Source: Diplosphaera chodatii
Lineage: Eukaryota > Chlorophyta > Trebouxiophyceae > Prasiolales > Stichococcaceae
Assembly (NCBI GenBank): GCA_032358165.1
Contig: JAALGY010000011.1
Span: forward strand, 1,726,001 to 1,790,000
Reading direction: 5' to 3'
DNA: 64,000 nucleotides
The notes below the pieces were generated by a model, which was not told where the DNA came from, made no database searches, and worked only from the letters and a program-made list of their open reading frames with translations. Below are positions 48,653 to 59,556 of this stretch, piece by piece; positions within the stretch are counted from its first letter, which is position 1, and the number at the start of each line of letters is the position of its first letter. Made by a program: the position numbers and the translations under genes.

Positions 48653-49200
48653 TCACAGGCTGCGCCTCAAACTCTTGCGGTGCCCGTGTGTGGCACGGAA
48701 CAGCTTAGGTGTAATTATCTCTTCCAGTACTGATGCTGCCGGCTTGTGCTGCAGGTCCTCACCAATATCGTCGCCATCGCATCCTCTGCTGCATATCCGA
48801 TGTGGAAGGCGCCTTGCTTGACTGCTGCTCGATCGCAGTGTTGCCTGTGAAGCAGGCACATGCAGCCTGTGAAGCTGCCTTTCACTTCTGGCATGGCAAG
48901 CAAAGTACCACACTGTATTGCGGCTCTGGCATATCACACTGATCACAGCCCTGACATTGGCACTCAAGCACAGCTCAAAAAGGCAAACCTCCAAGCAGCC
49001 TGACACACTGGCAGGTGAATACTGTCTGTCATGGCTTCAGAACATGCAGGATCCTCAGTGTGTAATGTGTTTATTAACAAGAGCCTCCTCATCACCTGCT
49101 GTTAGTGTCCGATGAGCTAGGTAGGGTGTGGTCACTGCAACCCAGTATGAGCGTGCGGCGGCCAGCTCCAGATCCTTGGCTGCAAGCTGGCCACAGGCAA
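48653..49200 (-). CDS. Putative spliced gene of unknown function (A), partial
   Basis: Three blocks on the minus strand look coding. The first is AKDLELAAARSYWVAVTTPY, continuing LAHRTLTAG, after an acceptor near 49180. The second is AAVKQGAFHIGYAAEDAMAT, ending IL at a GTGAGG donor. The third is HKPAASVLEEIITPKLFRAT, continuing HGHRKSLRRSL, to a TGA at 48653-48655. Phases between blocks two and three agree. I do not recognise the family, and the 5' end is unknown; frames up to about 49545 may contribute. It could be the upstream part of the gene ending at 47830. Confidence 0.3.
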
Positions 49201-50227
49201 GTCACACCAGGAGACGACAGCGCTTCAGGGCTGGTCCACAGAGCTGGGATGGCAACTATCAGCAGCACGCAGGTGCATCATTGGTGCGCACGCACGGAGT
49301 ACGTATGCACCGCAAGCACAGCATGCCAGGTCCCATTGGGCAGCGAGCGCGGGCTGCATCGATCTGGCGTATGACGAGCAGAGCAACAAGCACATTGGCG
49401 CACCACTACGAAGTTTGCCCTGAGTTAGGGTCTTGCATGATCTTAACACCGCATACAGCACTTCGGTTCGGAATGCTGACTGATCGGTGCTGATATTGTG
49501 ATGTTGCATCTGCATGTCCGCAACAGCGCAGCTTTGCTTACGCACAATGCAACGTCGTCCACCAGGAGGTGCCGGCTAGGTACAAAGGTTCTCAACGTAG
49601 CAGGACGACGAGGACGCTCCCGAGTTGCAATTGCATCTGCTGACGTAGATCATGTATTCATCAAATGAGTTGATTCACGGTACCTGATAACGTTACAACC
49701 ATGAGCCGCTGATATTTATCTGAGCGGGACGGTTCATGTGTGTCGAAGTTGGACAAAGTACAAGGGCCACGTGTGATGCGGCCTGCGGCAAGGGATGCAA
49801 CTATGATACAGTGGTGATGCCTGCTGGCATCGTCAACACACTGGCAGTTGAACTTCGATGTTGAAATATGCTGTTGCACGGTCCAGTGTGCTTCTTGATG
49901 ACAGATCTCTAGAGCGGTGGTCGGTTAAGCCAGGTTAGAGTTGTTCACCTATAGCTATCCTGTGTACAGAGTTGCCAAGCCAAACGGTACTTGCTCTACA
50001 CGTTGCTCTACACGCAACATATCGTACAAAGCAAAACAAACCAGCTGCATGCCGAAGTCAGCAAAGAGCGGCATCGTGATACATGGGCAAAGCAAAACGC
50101 AACCATTCTGTATGCCAGATGGCTGTCTGTCCCATCACAGGTCTGTCAGTTGGGCATCAGCGATGAGGCCAGTCACATTGTGTGCAGGGTACGCGTCGTC
50201 ATGACTGCCACGGCCGTAGTCGTCACC
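49201..50227. other. Unassigned region
   Basis: About 1 kb, AT-richer between 49.6 and 50.1 kb. It holds a minus-strand open frame of 106 codons (49225-49545), possibly an upstream exon of the neighbouring putative gene, and otherwise only short frames. No repeat or RNA gene was recognised. Confidence 0.35.
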
Positions 50228-51411
50228 TCATTGCACCACCGGCACGAACACTGTGCGGTCAAGATGCTCAGGAGAGGCCTGGAGTTCGCCGCCATGCACC
50301 TGAGCACGAGGCAAGCAACCGTCACCTGGGTGTCACGGCCGCAGGGTAGCGACTCATGCCACAGAAAACGTGCAGGTCAAGTCAGAAGGCGGCCAGAGGT
50401 CCCAAGATGTACATACGTGCATGGGCTCGAAGGTGTCGTCGTAGACGTTAACGGCAAACAGGCTGATGTGCTTTCCGTCACCAAGGCCCCAATTCCCGCA
50501 CCACTGCGGTTGCCAGTCACCAGCAAGTGAGCCCGGCTTGCAAGTGCCCTGCCGCAAAACCATCTGACATGGCCTACCGGGGGACAAGCTCAGCGCAGAC
50601 ACACCGAGGCAAGCCAGTCAGGCCGCACGATGGTGTAGCGGCACACGCTGGCCTGCGGCCACTGGAAGAAGACCCGCTGCAGGATGCAGGCGATCATGTG
50701 CACATGTAGCGGCCACGGCTGTCCAGCGTTGAAGCCAATGCCCTCCACCTCTAGCAGCCTGGCAAACACTGCAGTCTTGCCCGCCTGCATGTAGCTGACC
50801 AACTACTGTGTGTGTGCACCAGTGAGTGTTCAGCAGCAACCAACAACTGCGCCGTTAGAACGTGTGAAATTGACGAGCTGCAGCGAGGCAGCAACTTCGA
50901 CCTGGCCAGCACAGGAGAAGAAGATGCCCACCCTGGTGAGCGACAGGTAGCCGCTCAATGCTGTGTCGCGCAGTTGGCCCGCATGCCGCCGCATCAGCAC
51001 CTGCAGGACAAGCGCACTACACATACGGTACAGACCGCGTACAGGCACAAGCCAACGGATGCAGCCGATTCAGTGTCCGACTGCAGCCATACAGTGGTGT
51101 TGCCGTCTGTGGCCCGGCATGCCGGGCACAACGCGCAGTGACCTTGGCTCATATAATGTTTGTCTTAAGAAGGCCAAGCGAGGGGCGATGAGGCGTACGT
51201 TGAAATCGGACAAGCATCTCCATGCATGCTGGCCAACTGGCTGCTCGGCCGAGGCCATGCCCGCCAAGTTCAAATGGAGCAGGAACTGCTCGGCGGCGTC
51301 ACGTGGGCAGCCTGTGCTGCAAGTGACTGTGCTTTCTCTCCTGTTGCACTGCCGCTTGCGTGCTGGCTGCGTTGCCTCGGTGTCGCAAGGCCGGTCTCGC
51401 GCCGCAACCAT
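50228..51411 (-). CDS. Spliced gene of unknown function (C)
   Basis: I do not recognise the family, but the splicing is coherent. The last exon is 50228-50299 (24 codons, reading VHGGELQASPEHLDRTVFVP, then stop). It is preceded by an exact phase-0 exon 50417-50503 (WGLGDGKHISLFAVNVYDDT, ending FEPMH before a GTATGT donor). Upstream, RVFFQWPQASVCRYTIVRPD joins in phase with SYMQAGKTAVFARLLE. Before that come VLMRRHAGQLRDTALSGYLS and VEVAASLQLVNFTR, and AAEQFLLHLNLAGMASAEQP. An ATG at 51411 begins a basic, Cys-containing N-terminus, but the start is uncertain. No signal peptide or clear membrane helix is visible. It is divergent from TIM50. Confidence 0.45.
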
Positions 51412-51992
51412 GGTGACAGTGCGCCTCGCAGTGGGATCCTCCGGAGTTGTCTACGCACAATGTCACGAAGGCTGCGAAACACCAGACTCCAACGTATGCA
51501 GAGCGTGCCGACGATGCTGGTTGCTTGCGACTCAAATACCTTCGTAGGCCGGTCAGATCACCACCGGAGCGTTTGTCACGCAACAATGCACACCGATGCG
51601 ACGCTGCGGAGAACGTGTGGCCATGCGCTGGCGTTGGACGTGCTCACATGCCTGAGGCACCGGTACTTGTGGTGTTGCGCAGATCGGCAGATGTGCAGCG
51701 CTTGTGCACTCAAAGTGCAGAGGCGCCAAACAAACTGCCCTTCACGGGGAGCAGTGATACACTTCCGAGGCCCAAGCATGACGCCACCACCCGCGCTCGT
51801 GTATTGTATTTCGCGCTCGCACTGGTAGACCGCAATCTCTCCTTGGGTGTCAGACCGTTGGTATGAGCTGCCGCCTCATCTTGGCAATTTAACCTGTTGC
51901 GTGGGATTGGTCAATAGCCCGTCGTGGCACCGGCCCCTTGCTGGGGGCTGCACTCAAAGACAATAAAGCAGGTGTTGAAGGCAAGGTTAAAG
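51412..51992. other. Divergent region gene C / TIM50
   Basis: Spacer between the uncertain start of the minus-strand unknown gene and the TIM50 ATG. It may hold a further 5' exon of the former (a minus-strand frame starts at 51779). No TATA box or repeat stands out. Confidence 0.35.
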
Positions 51993-53946
51993 ATGATGCG
52001 GGGCGCGCTGCACGGTTGGAAGGTGGCCCAGAGGGCCATGCAACAGGACTGGCAGCGCACGGCGAGTGGCATGCGGCACCTCAGGTGTGTTGCTCTCGGA
52101 TCACTACATGGTTCCGAACCAAGCCGAACTGCTGCTGCGAGATGTCCAACAGTCAGCTGACGTGTCTGCAGCGAGGCCACCAGCAGCGGTGGCGCCAGCG
52201 GCGCATCGCCGGGCGCCAGTGCATCTGCGGCAGTGCCAAGGCAAGCTGCAGCCGCCAGCGGCACGTCGCCAGAGGCCAGCAGACTGTTTGAGAAGGTGGC
52301 AGCAGCGGAGCACAGTGCCCAGCATGAGGCCCCAGTGCAGTTGCCGCCTCCGAGCGCAGCCAGACGCATTGCGGGGGTCATAGGCAACGCGCTACTGTTG
52401 GGCGGCCTTGGCGCAGGCGCATTTTTCGGCTACTATACCTACAGATACAGCCCAGAGGAGGTCGAAGCGATGATAGATGCACGGTCGCAGCCAGAGGCAG
52501 GGGGACCTGCCAATGAGGTAGCATGTGTGCACCGAGGGTTGCTCCGGACAGTATGTGTATCGTGGCTGGCCCGAGAGGCCTTGCAGGCCACACAAGTCGC
52601 TTCATGCAGGGTCCACTGCATGTCTCAACAAGAGCCTGATGATCCTGCAGGCCTGGACCTCTGTCATGAGCTGGTATGTGGCAAAGCGTCGGCATTTTGA
52701 GGAGGAAATTCGGAAGTACTCAGATCCACCGTCAGATGCGCTGCTCCCGGAGCTGCCGCCACATGCCAGGTTCGCAGTGCGATGAGCCTGCGTTTGTGCC
52801 CGGCAGCCGTTGCTGCTGAATGCATGCATGCATGCATACACTGCAAAAGCTGATAGGAGGAGCCATGCCAAAAGCACAGCCATCAGTTGGCCTCAAGCAC
52901 CACAAAATCACGTGTGCTGCCCATTCTCGATTCCGTGCTGGCACAGGCATGTGCGCACGCTGGTTCTGGACTTGGACGATGTGCTGGTGCACAGCGACTG
53001 GAGCCGTGCGCGCGGCTGGCGCACCTTCAAACGCCCCGGCGCCGAAGACTTCCTGCGCACCATGAGCCAGTTCTACGAGGTGGTGGTGTACACATCGCAG
53101 CTGCCCACCTATGCAGACCCCATCCTGGATCGCCTTGACCCGCAGCGATACGTCGCCTACAGGCACGCGCCACCTGCTGCACATGCACATACGCTGCATC
53201 ATCATCTGCGCATCGTCCTGAGCCTGAAAGCAGTGATGGCAGCATGCAGCCTGGGACTCGTGAGGGACCTTTGCGCAGGCTGTACCGCAACTCCACCCAG
53301 TACAAGGATGGCAAGCACGTGCGCGATCTGTCCAAGCTGAACAGGGACCTGTCCAACGTGCTGCTCATCACGAGCGATCCAGACGCCTTCTTCCTGCAGC
53401 CAGATAATGCAATCAAGGTCGGCTCGCAGTTGCAAGACTGCTGCGGGATGCACTGCTTGGAGTGACGCACTGCCCCATGCGACCATGCCAGCACAACGGA
53501 GGATCTTATAGCTGGTTGCTGAGTTGCTCGTGGGTGTACGAGTGGACCATGGCTGTAGAGCCAGCGTCCTCCTGCACACCGTCGCGGCTGACCATCACTG
53601 CATATGGTGGGTCTGCAGCTCGAGCCATGGAAGCTGGATGCTGAGGACACCGCGCTGTTAGACCACCTGCCCTTCCTGGAGGCCATCGTTCGCAGCGGTG
53701 CGTAAGCAGCAGGCATGCCGTCTGCCACGCAACGTTGCCAGCCTGTCAGCAGCATTGGCAGCCATCTACCCTGTGTTCTCATCGTTGCTTTGCCTGTGTT
53801 TGCCAGGCGTCCCGGATGTGAGGTCGGTCATCCGCAGCTATGATGGTCAAGACATACCAGCAGCCTTCAGGGAGAGGATGGCCAAGCTGCAGACCAAGTC
53901 CAAAACAAAACGCGGCTTCCTTGGCAGCTTTTCAGCAGGTCGATAG
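51993..53946 (+). CDS. TIM50: Mitochondrial import receptor TIM50
   Basis: Subunit of the TIM23 presequence translocase, anchored in the inner membrane with an FCP1-like domain in the intermembrane space. Exon 1 (from ATG 51993) encodes a basic presequence-like start (MMRGALHGWKVAQRAMQQDW). A Ser/Ala linker leads to a membrane segment (GNALLLGGLGAGAFFGYYTY). The FCP1/NIF domain reads LVLDLDDVLVHSDWSRARGW, FKRPGAEDFLRTMSQFYEVV, VYTSQLPTYADPILDRLDP, LYRNSTQYKDGKHVRDLSKL and LSNVLLITSDPDAFFLQPDN. The C-terminus runs LDHLPFLEAIVRS, VRSVIRSYDGQDIPAAFRER and ends GFLGSFSAGR; stop 53944-53946. The catalytic motif DxDx[TV] has Val instead of Thr (DLDDV), consistent with a non-phosphatase Tim50. About seven exons. 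Confidence 0.92.
52821..52837. repeat. TGCA tetranucleotide repeat
   Basis: Four TGCA units plus a T lie in a TIM50 intron. The run is self-complementary. Confidence 0.85.
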
Positions 53947-54338
53947 CGCCTTGCCTGTGCAGCAGCCACCAGGTCCAGTAAGGCTTGGCGCTTGAACATA
54001 TCACACAAGCAACCTTGGAGTCCCTGTCGCGACGCCGAGCTGTTTGGGCGGGGGTCTTTGCCTGCAAGCCTGGCAACAGTGGTGCAGAGCTGCTGGTGTC
54101 CCCAAAAACATCCCCTGCCACTGCCGTCGGCGGGCATGTGGTATATCACCAATGTCATCACCACAGGCTGGTGCCATTGGCACACTGCCTCGCTTTCGGC
54201 GCAAGGGCATGCCAAAACATTGCTGCTCCAGATCAGACTCACAGCCGAGTAGTGACTAGCGAGGCCCCCCGATGCAACAGGATGCACATAATGCACATGC
54301 ACATCAAAGGGGTCGCACAAGGAACCCACTGACTGGCA

Positions 54339-54356
54339 TTGCATGCATGCATGCAA
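54339..54356. repeat. Perfect 18-base palindrome of TGCA units
   Basis: TTGCATGCATGCATGCAA reads the same on both strands. It lies in the TIM50/SMU1 spacer and resembles the TGCA run in the TIM50 intron. Confidence 0.85.
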
Positions 54357-54927
54357 TGTATGTGTGGATACCCGCATGTCTGGGTTGGAAGAGCTGTTGG
54401 AAGAGCAACAGAAAGAGTGAAGCCCGTAGCGGCTTCACTGGACCACATCAGCCCAAACGTCATTATTTCCATGTTTTTCAGTAGGAAATCCAGTGTGGGT
54501 ACTGCAGGTGCCACTCCTTCCCTGTCCATCGCTCGTCGACCGGGCATCATCCAGAGCCAAATCTCGGTCAAATGCCGGTGGACTAGTGCCAACCCACCCT
54601 GGGGCGCTCACTGCACCTCCAAGTCCTCCATCCACTCCATCACACAGCTTGTGAGCTTGATCAATGCCAATATGCTATGTACGTCAGCAGCCAAATGACC
54701 GAAAGCGAGGGAGGCGCAGTCACATCGTTGGGGGCACGCACCTTGATGTGAGGACAGGGTGGATTTTACCCGAACCGTTGCAGTCTCGAGGAGGAGCGCA
54801 CCGACAAGATCGCACTGTCAGCCCCTTTCAACGCAGTTTTGGTGCGGTATGCACCGCGGCTGCGCTGCTGTCCAGCTGCGCGGGGGGCGCCTCATTGTTG
54901 AGCAGGGTTAGCAACGCATGGCGCAAA

Positions 54928-54933
54928 TATAAG
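54928..54933 (+). promoter_or_regulatory. TATA-like box of SMU1
   Basis: TATAAG lies 80 bases upstream of the SMU1 ATG on the same strand. Confidence 0.35.
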
Positions 54934-55007
54934 CCTGTGCATCATATCAGCTTGTAGCTCTGTGAAGCTTCCCAAGTGCAGCAAGCGGTACCGGTCACCG
55001 CTCCAGC

Positions 55008-57848
55008 ATGAGCCTGGAGATCGAAGCGGCCGAGTGAGCTCATTTGCTGCACACTCCCGCAACTGCCTGCTCGCCACATGCGCTGTGATTTATATTGACA
55101 CCACAGGGCGTTGAACATGCTTTGTCTGCGCCTCCAAACGTATCCCGAAGATCCTCCCTGCGCAGGTCTAAGGAAACCGCTCACGAGCTGTTGTGTGCGT
55201 GGCGTGTGCAGTGTGATCAGGGTCATCCTCCAGTTCATGAAGGAGCAAGGCCTCCTGGAGTCCTTGAGCTCGCTACAGGTGGCCACTGTGCCAGCTGCCA
55301 GAGCATGCAGGCCTGCGTGTGCAAATCATAAGCGGCGTGCTGCCATACTCCAGGCGCCCTCCCTGGCTGCAGACGGAATGTGGCGTGACACTCAACTGCG
55401 TCGAGAGCTTGGAGGGCTTTGTCTCCGACATCAATGCCGGACGCTGGGACGCTGTGCTGCCAGTGGTGGCGAACCTCAAGCTGCCGCACAGCCTGCTGGA
55501 GCAGCTATATGAGCACGTGGGCAGCACCCTGACGCTCATGACCATCTTGCAATGCTTTGGTGCAGTCGACCGTGACAATGCCGCCTGACACCTGGCGCCG
55601 TGTGACCTGCAGGTGGTGCTAGAGATGATCGAGCTGCGCGAGATTGACACGGCGCGTGCAATGCTGAAGCAGACACAGGTCTTCACGCGCATGAAGGTGG
55701 AGGACCCGGAGCGTTGCAACCGGCTGGAGTCGCTGTGCAGCCGCACCTACTTTGACGCCAAGTGCGCTTTGTCGGGGCAGCGATGCGCTTGCCGTGGCAG
55801 CAGTCAGTCTACAGTGTGGTTCACGGGCAAGGTACAACAGGAAAGGCAACGCTACCCGGTGCTTGCTGATGCCGTCCTGCCGACCGTGCAGGGAGGTGTA
55901 TGGCAGCCTGCCCAAGGACAAACGGCGGGCGCAGCTGGCGCAGACACTGTCCGGCGAGGTCAACATGGTGCCTCCATCGCGGCTGATGGCGCTCATTGGC
56001 CAGGCGCTGAAATGGTGCGAGCTGTGTGACATGCATCGGAACCCTGCTGACGTGCCTGCTGTGTGAGGCTTGCTGGCGCGGCTCTGCTGCACACCCTGAG
56101 GGTTTAGGGTCTAGGGGTGCAACTCAACTGTTGCAGTGCTGCGATGCCAGCTAGGTCCCACCTGCTGCTGGTGCGCTCGCTGCAGGCAGCAGCACCAGGG
56201 CCTGCTGCCGCCGGGCACCGCCTTCGACCTGTTTCGTGGCACTGCGGCTGGAAAGCGCGATGAGGTGGAGCGCTACCCGGTCGCCCTGGACCGCAGCCTC
56301 AAGTTTGGCAAGAAAAGCCATTCGGAGGTGTGCCATCTGCGCAGCTGTGGGCTGTGGGCTATGTGTACAGTCGCTCACCACTGGCATCCTGTCCTGAGCT
56401 CCGTCTTGCCTGCCATGCAGGTTGCGCGCTTCTCGCCAGACGGCCAGATGCTGGTCACCGGCAGCGTGGATGGCTTTATTGAGGTGCTGCTGGTCACCCA
56501 AAGCTCGTGGTCCAATTTGCAGTCTTGCCAGGCAAAGCTGATGGCACAGCCCCCAGCATGTCGGCCTGTGCATCGTGACAAACCCGCCCTGACATGTAGG
56601 TGTGGGATCCCCTGACGGGCAAGCTTAAGAGGGACCTGATCTACCAGGCGGAGGAGCACTTCATGATGCACGACACGGCAGTGCTGGCGGTTGCCTTCTC
56701 ACGCGACTCGGAGGTGCTAGCATCTGCCTCCCAGGATGGCAAGATCAAGGTGTGGAAGGTGCGCACAGGGCAGTGCCTGCGGCGCTATGAGAAGGCGCAC
56801 AGCCAGGGCGTAACCAGCCTGGCACTGTCGCGCGACGGGTCTCACGTCCTCAGTGCCTCCTATGACGGCCTCGTGCGGTGCGGGCATGTGCTGCAGTCTG
56901 CCGTGAGCCATGTCGTCACAATCAGTGTCCAAGCTCCAATCGCATTCATCTACTGTGCCAGTCACTTGATGGTGGACGTCCTTGGGCAGGGTGCATGGCC
57001 TCAAGTCGGGCAGGATGCTCAAGGAGTTCAGAGGCCACACCTCATATGTGAACGACGCAATCTTCTCCGCTGACGGCAGCCAGGTGGACGCTCGGCCGAT
57101 GCAGAACCATGGCAGTGGCACCATTTCTATATGTTGCACTGGGAGCTTGCAAGAGCAACCGAGACGGTTTCAAGGCGACGCCTGTGCAGGTCATCAGTGC
57201 ATCCTCGGACGCCACTGTACGCATCTGGGACGCAAAGAGCTGCGAGTGCATCACCATCTTCAAGTGCGCTGTCATCTCGGTCCTCTGTACGACCGTTCAG
57301 CGACAGTGGTTGCGTGCCTGCAGCGCAGCGAACCACCGATGGTAGCCAACAACATGGTGCTGGTTTTGCAGGCCGCCGCAGGCGGCGAGCGGAGCCGAGC
57401 AGTCGGTCAACAGCGTGCACCTGAATCCGCAGAACGCGGAGCAGGTGGTGGTGTGCAGCCGTGCACCCACTGCACATGTTATGACGCTGCAGGGCCAGGT
57501 GGTCAAGACCTTCCAGTCAGGTGGGTCCTACTCACATGCCATATGCAGACACAGCGATTGCTGCCACTCGGTCATGGCGAGGCCTGATGCTGGTTGTCGA
57601 CCTGCCTCTGGACTGCAGGAAAGCGCGAGGGCGGCAACTTCGTGGCGGCAACAACGTCCCCACGTGGCGAGTGGTTGTACTGCCTGGGCGAGGACAATGT
57701 GCTGTATTGCTTCAGCATGGCCAGCAGCAAGCTGGAGCATCTGATGCCGGTTGCTGATTCGGGTGCCATCGGCTTGGCGCACCACCCGCACCGTAACCAG
57801 GTCGCCACATATGCGGATGAGGGCATGCTGCAGCTGTGGATCGCATGA
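55008..57848 (+). CDS. SMU1: SMU1 WD40 splicing factor
   Basis: Spliceosomal protein that acts with RED/IK in activating the B complex. Exon 1 (MSLEIEAA) joins exon 2 (55212-55278) to give [20 protein letters not shown], the LisH region. Then comes the CTLH region ([54 protein letters not shown]). The family segment [20 protein letters not shown] leads to [19 protein letters not shown]. The WD40 propeller has [100 protein letters not shown] and [20 protein letters not shown]. The stop TGA is at 57846-57848. The order and spacing follow human SMU1 throughout. About ten exons; one intron carries a degenerate telomere-like motif. Confidence 0.95.
56103..56116 (+). repeat. Short degenerate telomere-type repeat in a SMU1 intron
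   Basis: TTTAGGG is followed directly by TCTAGGG (one mismatch). It is too short to be more than suggestive. Confidence 0.6.
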
Positions 57849-58233
57849 TGATCGTTTCTGTTTGTTGCAGCTGCCACAGAGTGCTTTGGCTGCTGGCAAT
57901 CGGCCCGGGCATGGCAGGCATGCTGAGCGTTGCAGTTGCCAATCTCTGAGGATGTAAACATACATAACGCATGTTCAACTGCTGCCGCAAAGCCTAGTGA
58001 TGTACATACCATCGGGGCAGAGACAAGAGCCACTCGTACAGCCAAGTGGCATCATTGCACCATTAAATACTCAGCACTGTCAGATAGGCTGCCAGAGATA
58101 GGGTTCAGCCTTCATCATCGCTCCAGTCCGAGCGCAGTGCCACAGATGGCACATGCTGGTGCACATACCTCCTGCCGCATATTGTGCATGGCTCCTGCCA
58201 CTCGTCTGCCTCTCTGTCCTGTCAAGTGCAGTA
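57849..58233. other. Convergent region SMU1 / TXNDC9-like gene
   Basis: Spacer between two 3' ends. No gene was recognised; the end of the minus-strand gene is itself uncertain and may extend into it. Confidence 0.4.
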
Positions 58234-59523
58234 TCAGACCAGAGGCTTCATCACCAGCCGCGCTGTGCTTCCATTGGATATCGGACACATGCATTCCCAA
58301 TCCTGCATGTGTCCAACCAGTGCTTGAACAAACTCCATGTGCATGGCTGAGAGCATACTGCAGCGACAGTGCACCTCTGTGCCCGGCGCAGTGGATGGTG
58401 CCTCAAGCGAAGCGTCAAGCTGCGATGTCAGCAAGCCTGCCTGCTGCAGCCAGGCGTTGATAGCGCCGCTGTCAGGCAGGCTGCCACCTCCCGCAAATGC
58501 TTGGTGCGGCCCCGCTGCTATGGGATTGCCATCCCGCAGACACACAAGCCCTGCAGGCAGGCGGCACGACATCAGTGGCTGACACATGACCCAGGGACTG
58601 TGGACTGTGCACACAACTTGGGTGCAGCCGCATGCCGCTAACCTGGGCCAGGCATGCGGCAGTGCTGCGCCAGCGGGCCATCACGCTCAAAGGGCGCCCT
58701 CAGGAAGAGAGCATGCTGGTGCAAGCGTGCAAGCTGCTGCAGCGCCTGGTCCACCGCCTGGTCCACGGCCACCCCACCTCCTGCCAAGTGGCACACGCAT
58801 AATTGCGCCAGCTGCATGGCCGCCTGCAAATCATCAGTTTGCCATTGTAGCCTGCGGGTGCATATCCATGGCGGCATGAGATGTGCGGGTTTTGATGGCA
58901 CCGTTGAGCCATGCAAGCCCGCCCACGTCCTCACCAGGGCGTCCTCCTGAGGTGCCTCGTGCAGCACGCCGTATTGCAATGCGGCCGCATCGCGAGAACG
59001 AGCAGCCTCCGCACGCATCTGTTGCATGCGTTGCTGCCTCAGCCGCCCCAGCTCTGCTGCGCAGGAATAGAGCGGTGTTGGATCGCGTGTCAGTAGTGAT
59101 TGCTTCGCTCTCGTTTAAGACAATTGCACAACCTTCTCCGCGCTGCTTTCACCTGTATCCTGGCAGCAGCCACTGGTGCCGTGGCGCTCGCAGCAGACGG
59201 ATGCATAAGCATCAGCAGGAGTAGCCTCAGCCAGTAGTACCCCCTGCGCAACCTTGTTGCGCTCTGTCGTCCTGTCGTGTCGCCTCAGCTGGTTCACAAG
59301 CCTATTGGTCTCTGCCTGCTGCTCCAAATCTCGCCTGTCACAGGCCCGAGGCGCAAAGGGGAACAGTCACTCTCCCCAGCATAGACCAGGTATTCGTACA
59401 AATGGGCCTGGATGTTACCGCATCAAACCTGCAGCAGTCTGCCAGGGCGGGGTCATCTGCTGCGTCCTCCAGATCATCAGCAGTCAGGCGTGCACGCTGC
59501 ATGCCGCCGAACGCCATCATCAT
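58234..59523 (-). CDS. TXNDC9/phosducin-like (PLP3-type) thioredoxin-fold protein
   Basis: Phosducin-like proteins of this class are cytosolic co-factors of the CCT chaperonin that influence tubulin and actin folding. The start near 59523 gives MMMAFGGMQRARLTADDLED. Then come EQQAETNRLVNQLRRHDRTT, a helical AELGRLRQQRMQQMRAEAAR and the family segment QYGVLHEAPQEDAL (TXNDC9: GHGEYREIPSERDF). The thioredoxin-like part reads VCHLAGGGVAVDQAVDQAL, LQQLARLHQHALFLRAPFER and LPAGLVCLRDGNPIAAGPHQ (family: VIPTLALLKDGK), then DSGAINAWLQQAGLLTSQLD. There is no CxxC pair, as expected for phosducin-like members. Sequence identity is modest. Start, middle splice sites and the last codons are uncertain; the stop at 58234 is that of the open frame. 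Confidence 0.6.
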
Positions 59524-59556
59524 AGCTGAGCGAGCGCATGCAGCATTCGCAGCTGA

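Larger units (their letters stand above)
53947..55007. other. TIM50 / SMU1 spacer with possible unrecognised minus-strand exons
   Basis: About 1 kb between two plus-strand genes. A minus-strand frame near 54.6-54.7 kb (FGHLAADVHSILALIKLTSC, then VMEWMEDLEVQ and a GTGAGC donor) looks protein-like, and others follow at 54.4-54.55 kb. I could not assemble a gene or name a family. The end near SMU1 contains TATAAG at 54928-54933. Confidence 0.35.

Noticed and set aside
50590..50802. LLEVEGIGFNAG, resembling the LELNGIGF motif of DNA polymerase theta
   Set aside because: No other family-A polymerase motif is present nearby, and the phase-consistent gene model places the VEGIGFNAG part inside an intron.
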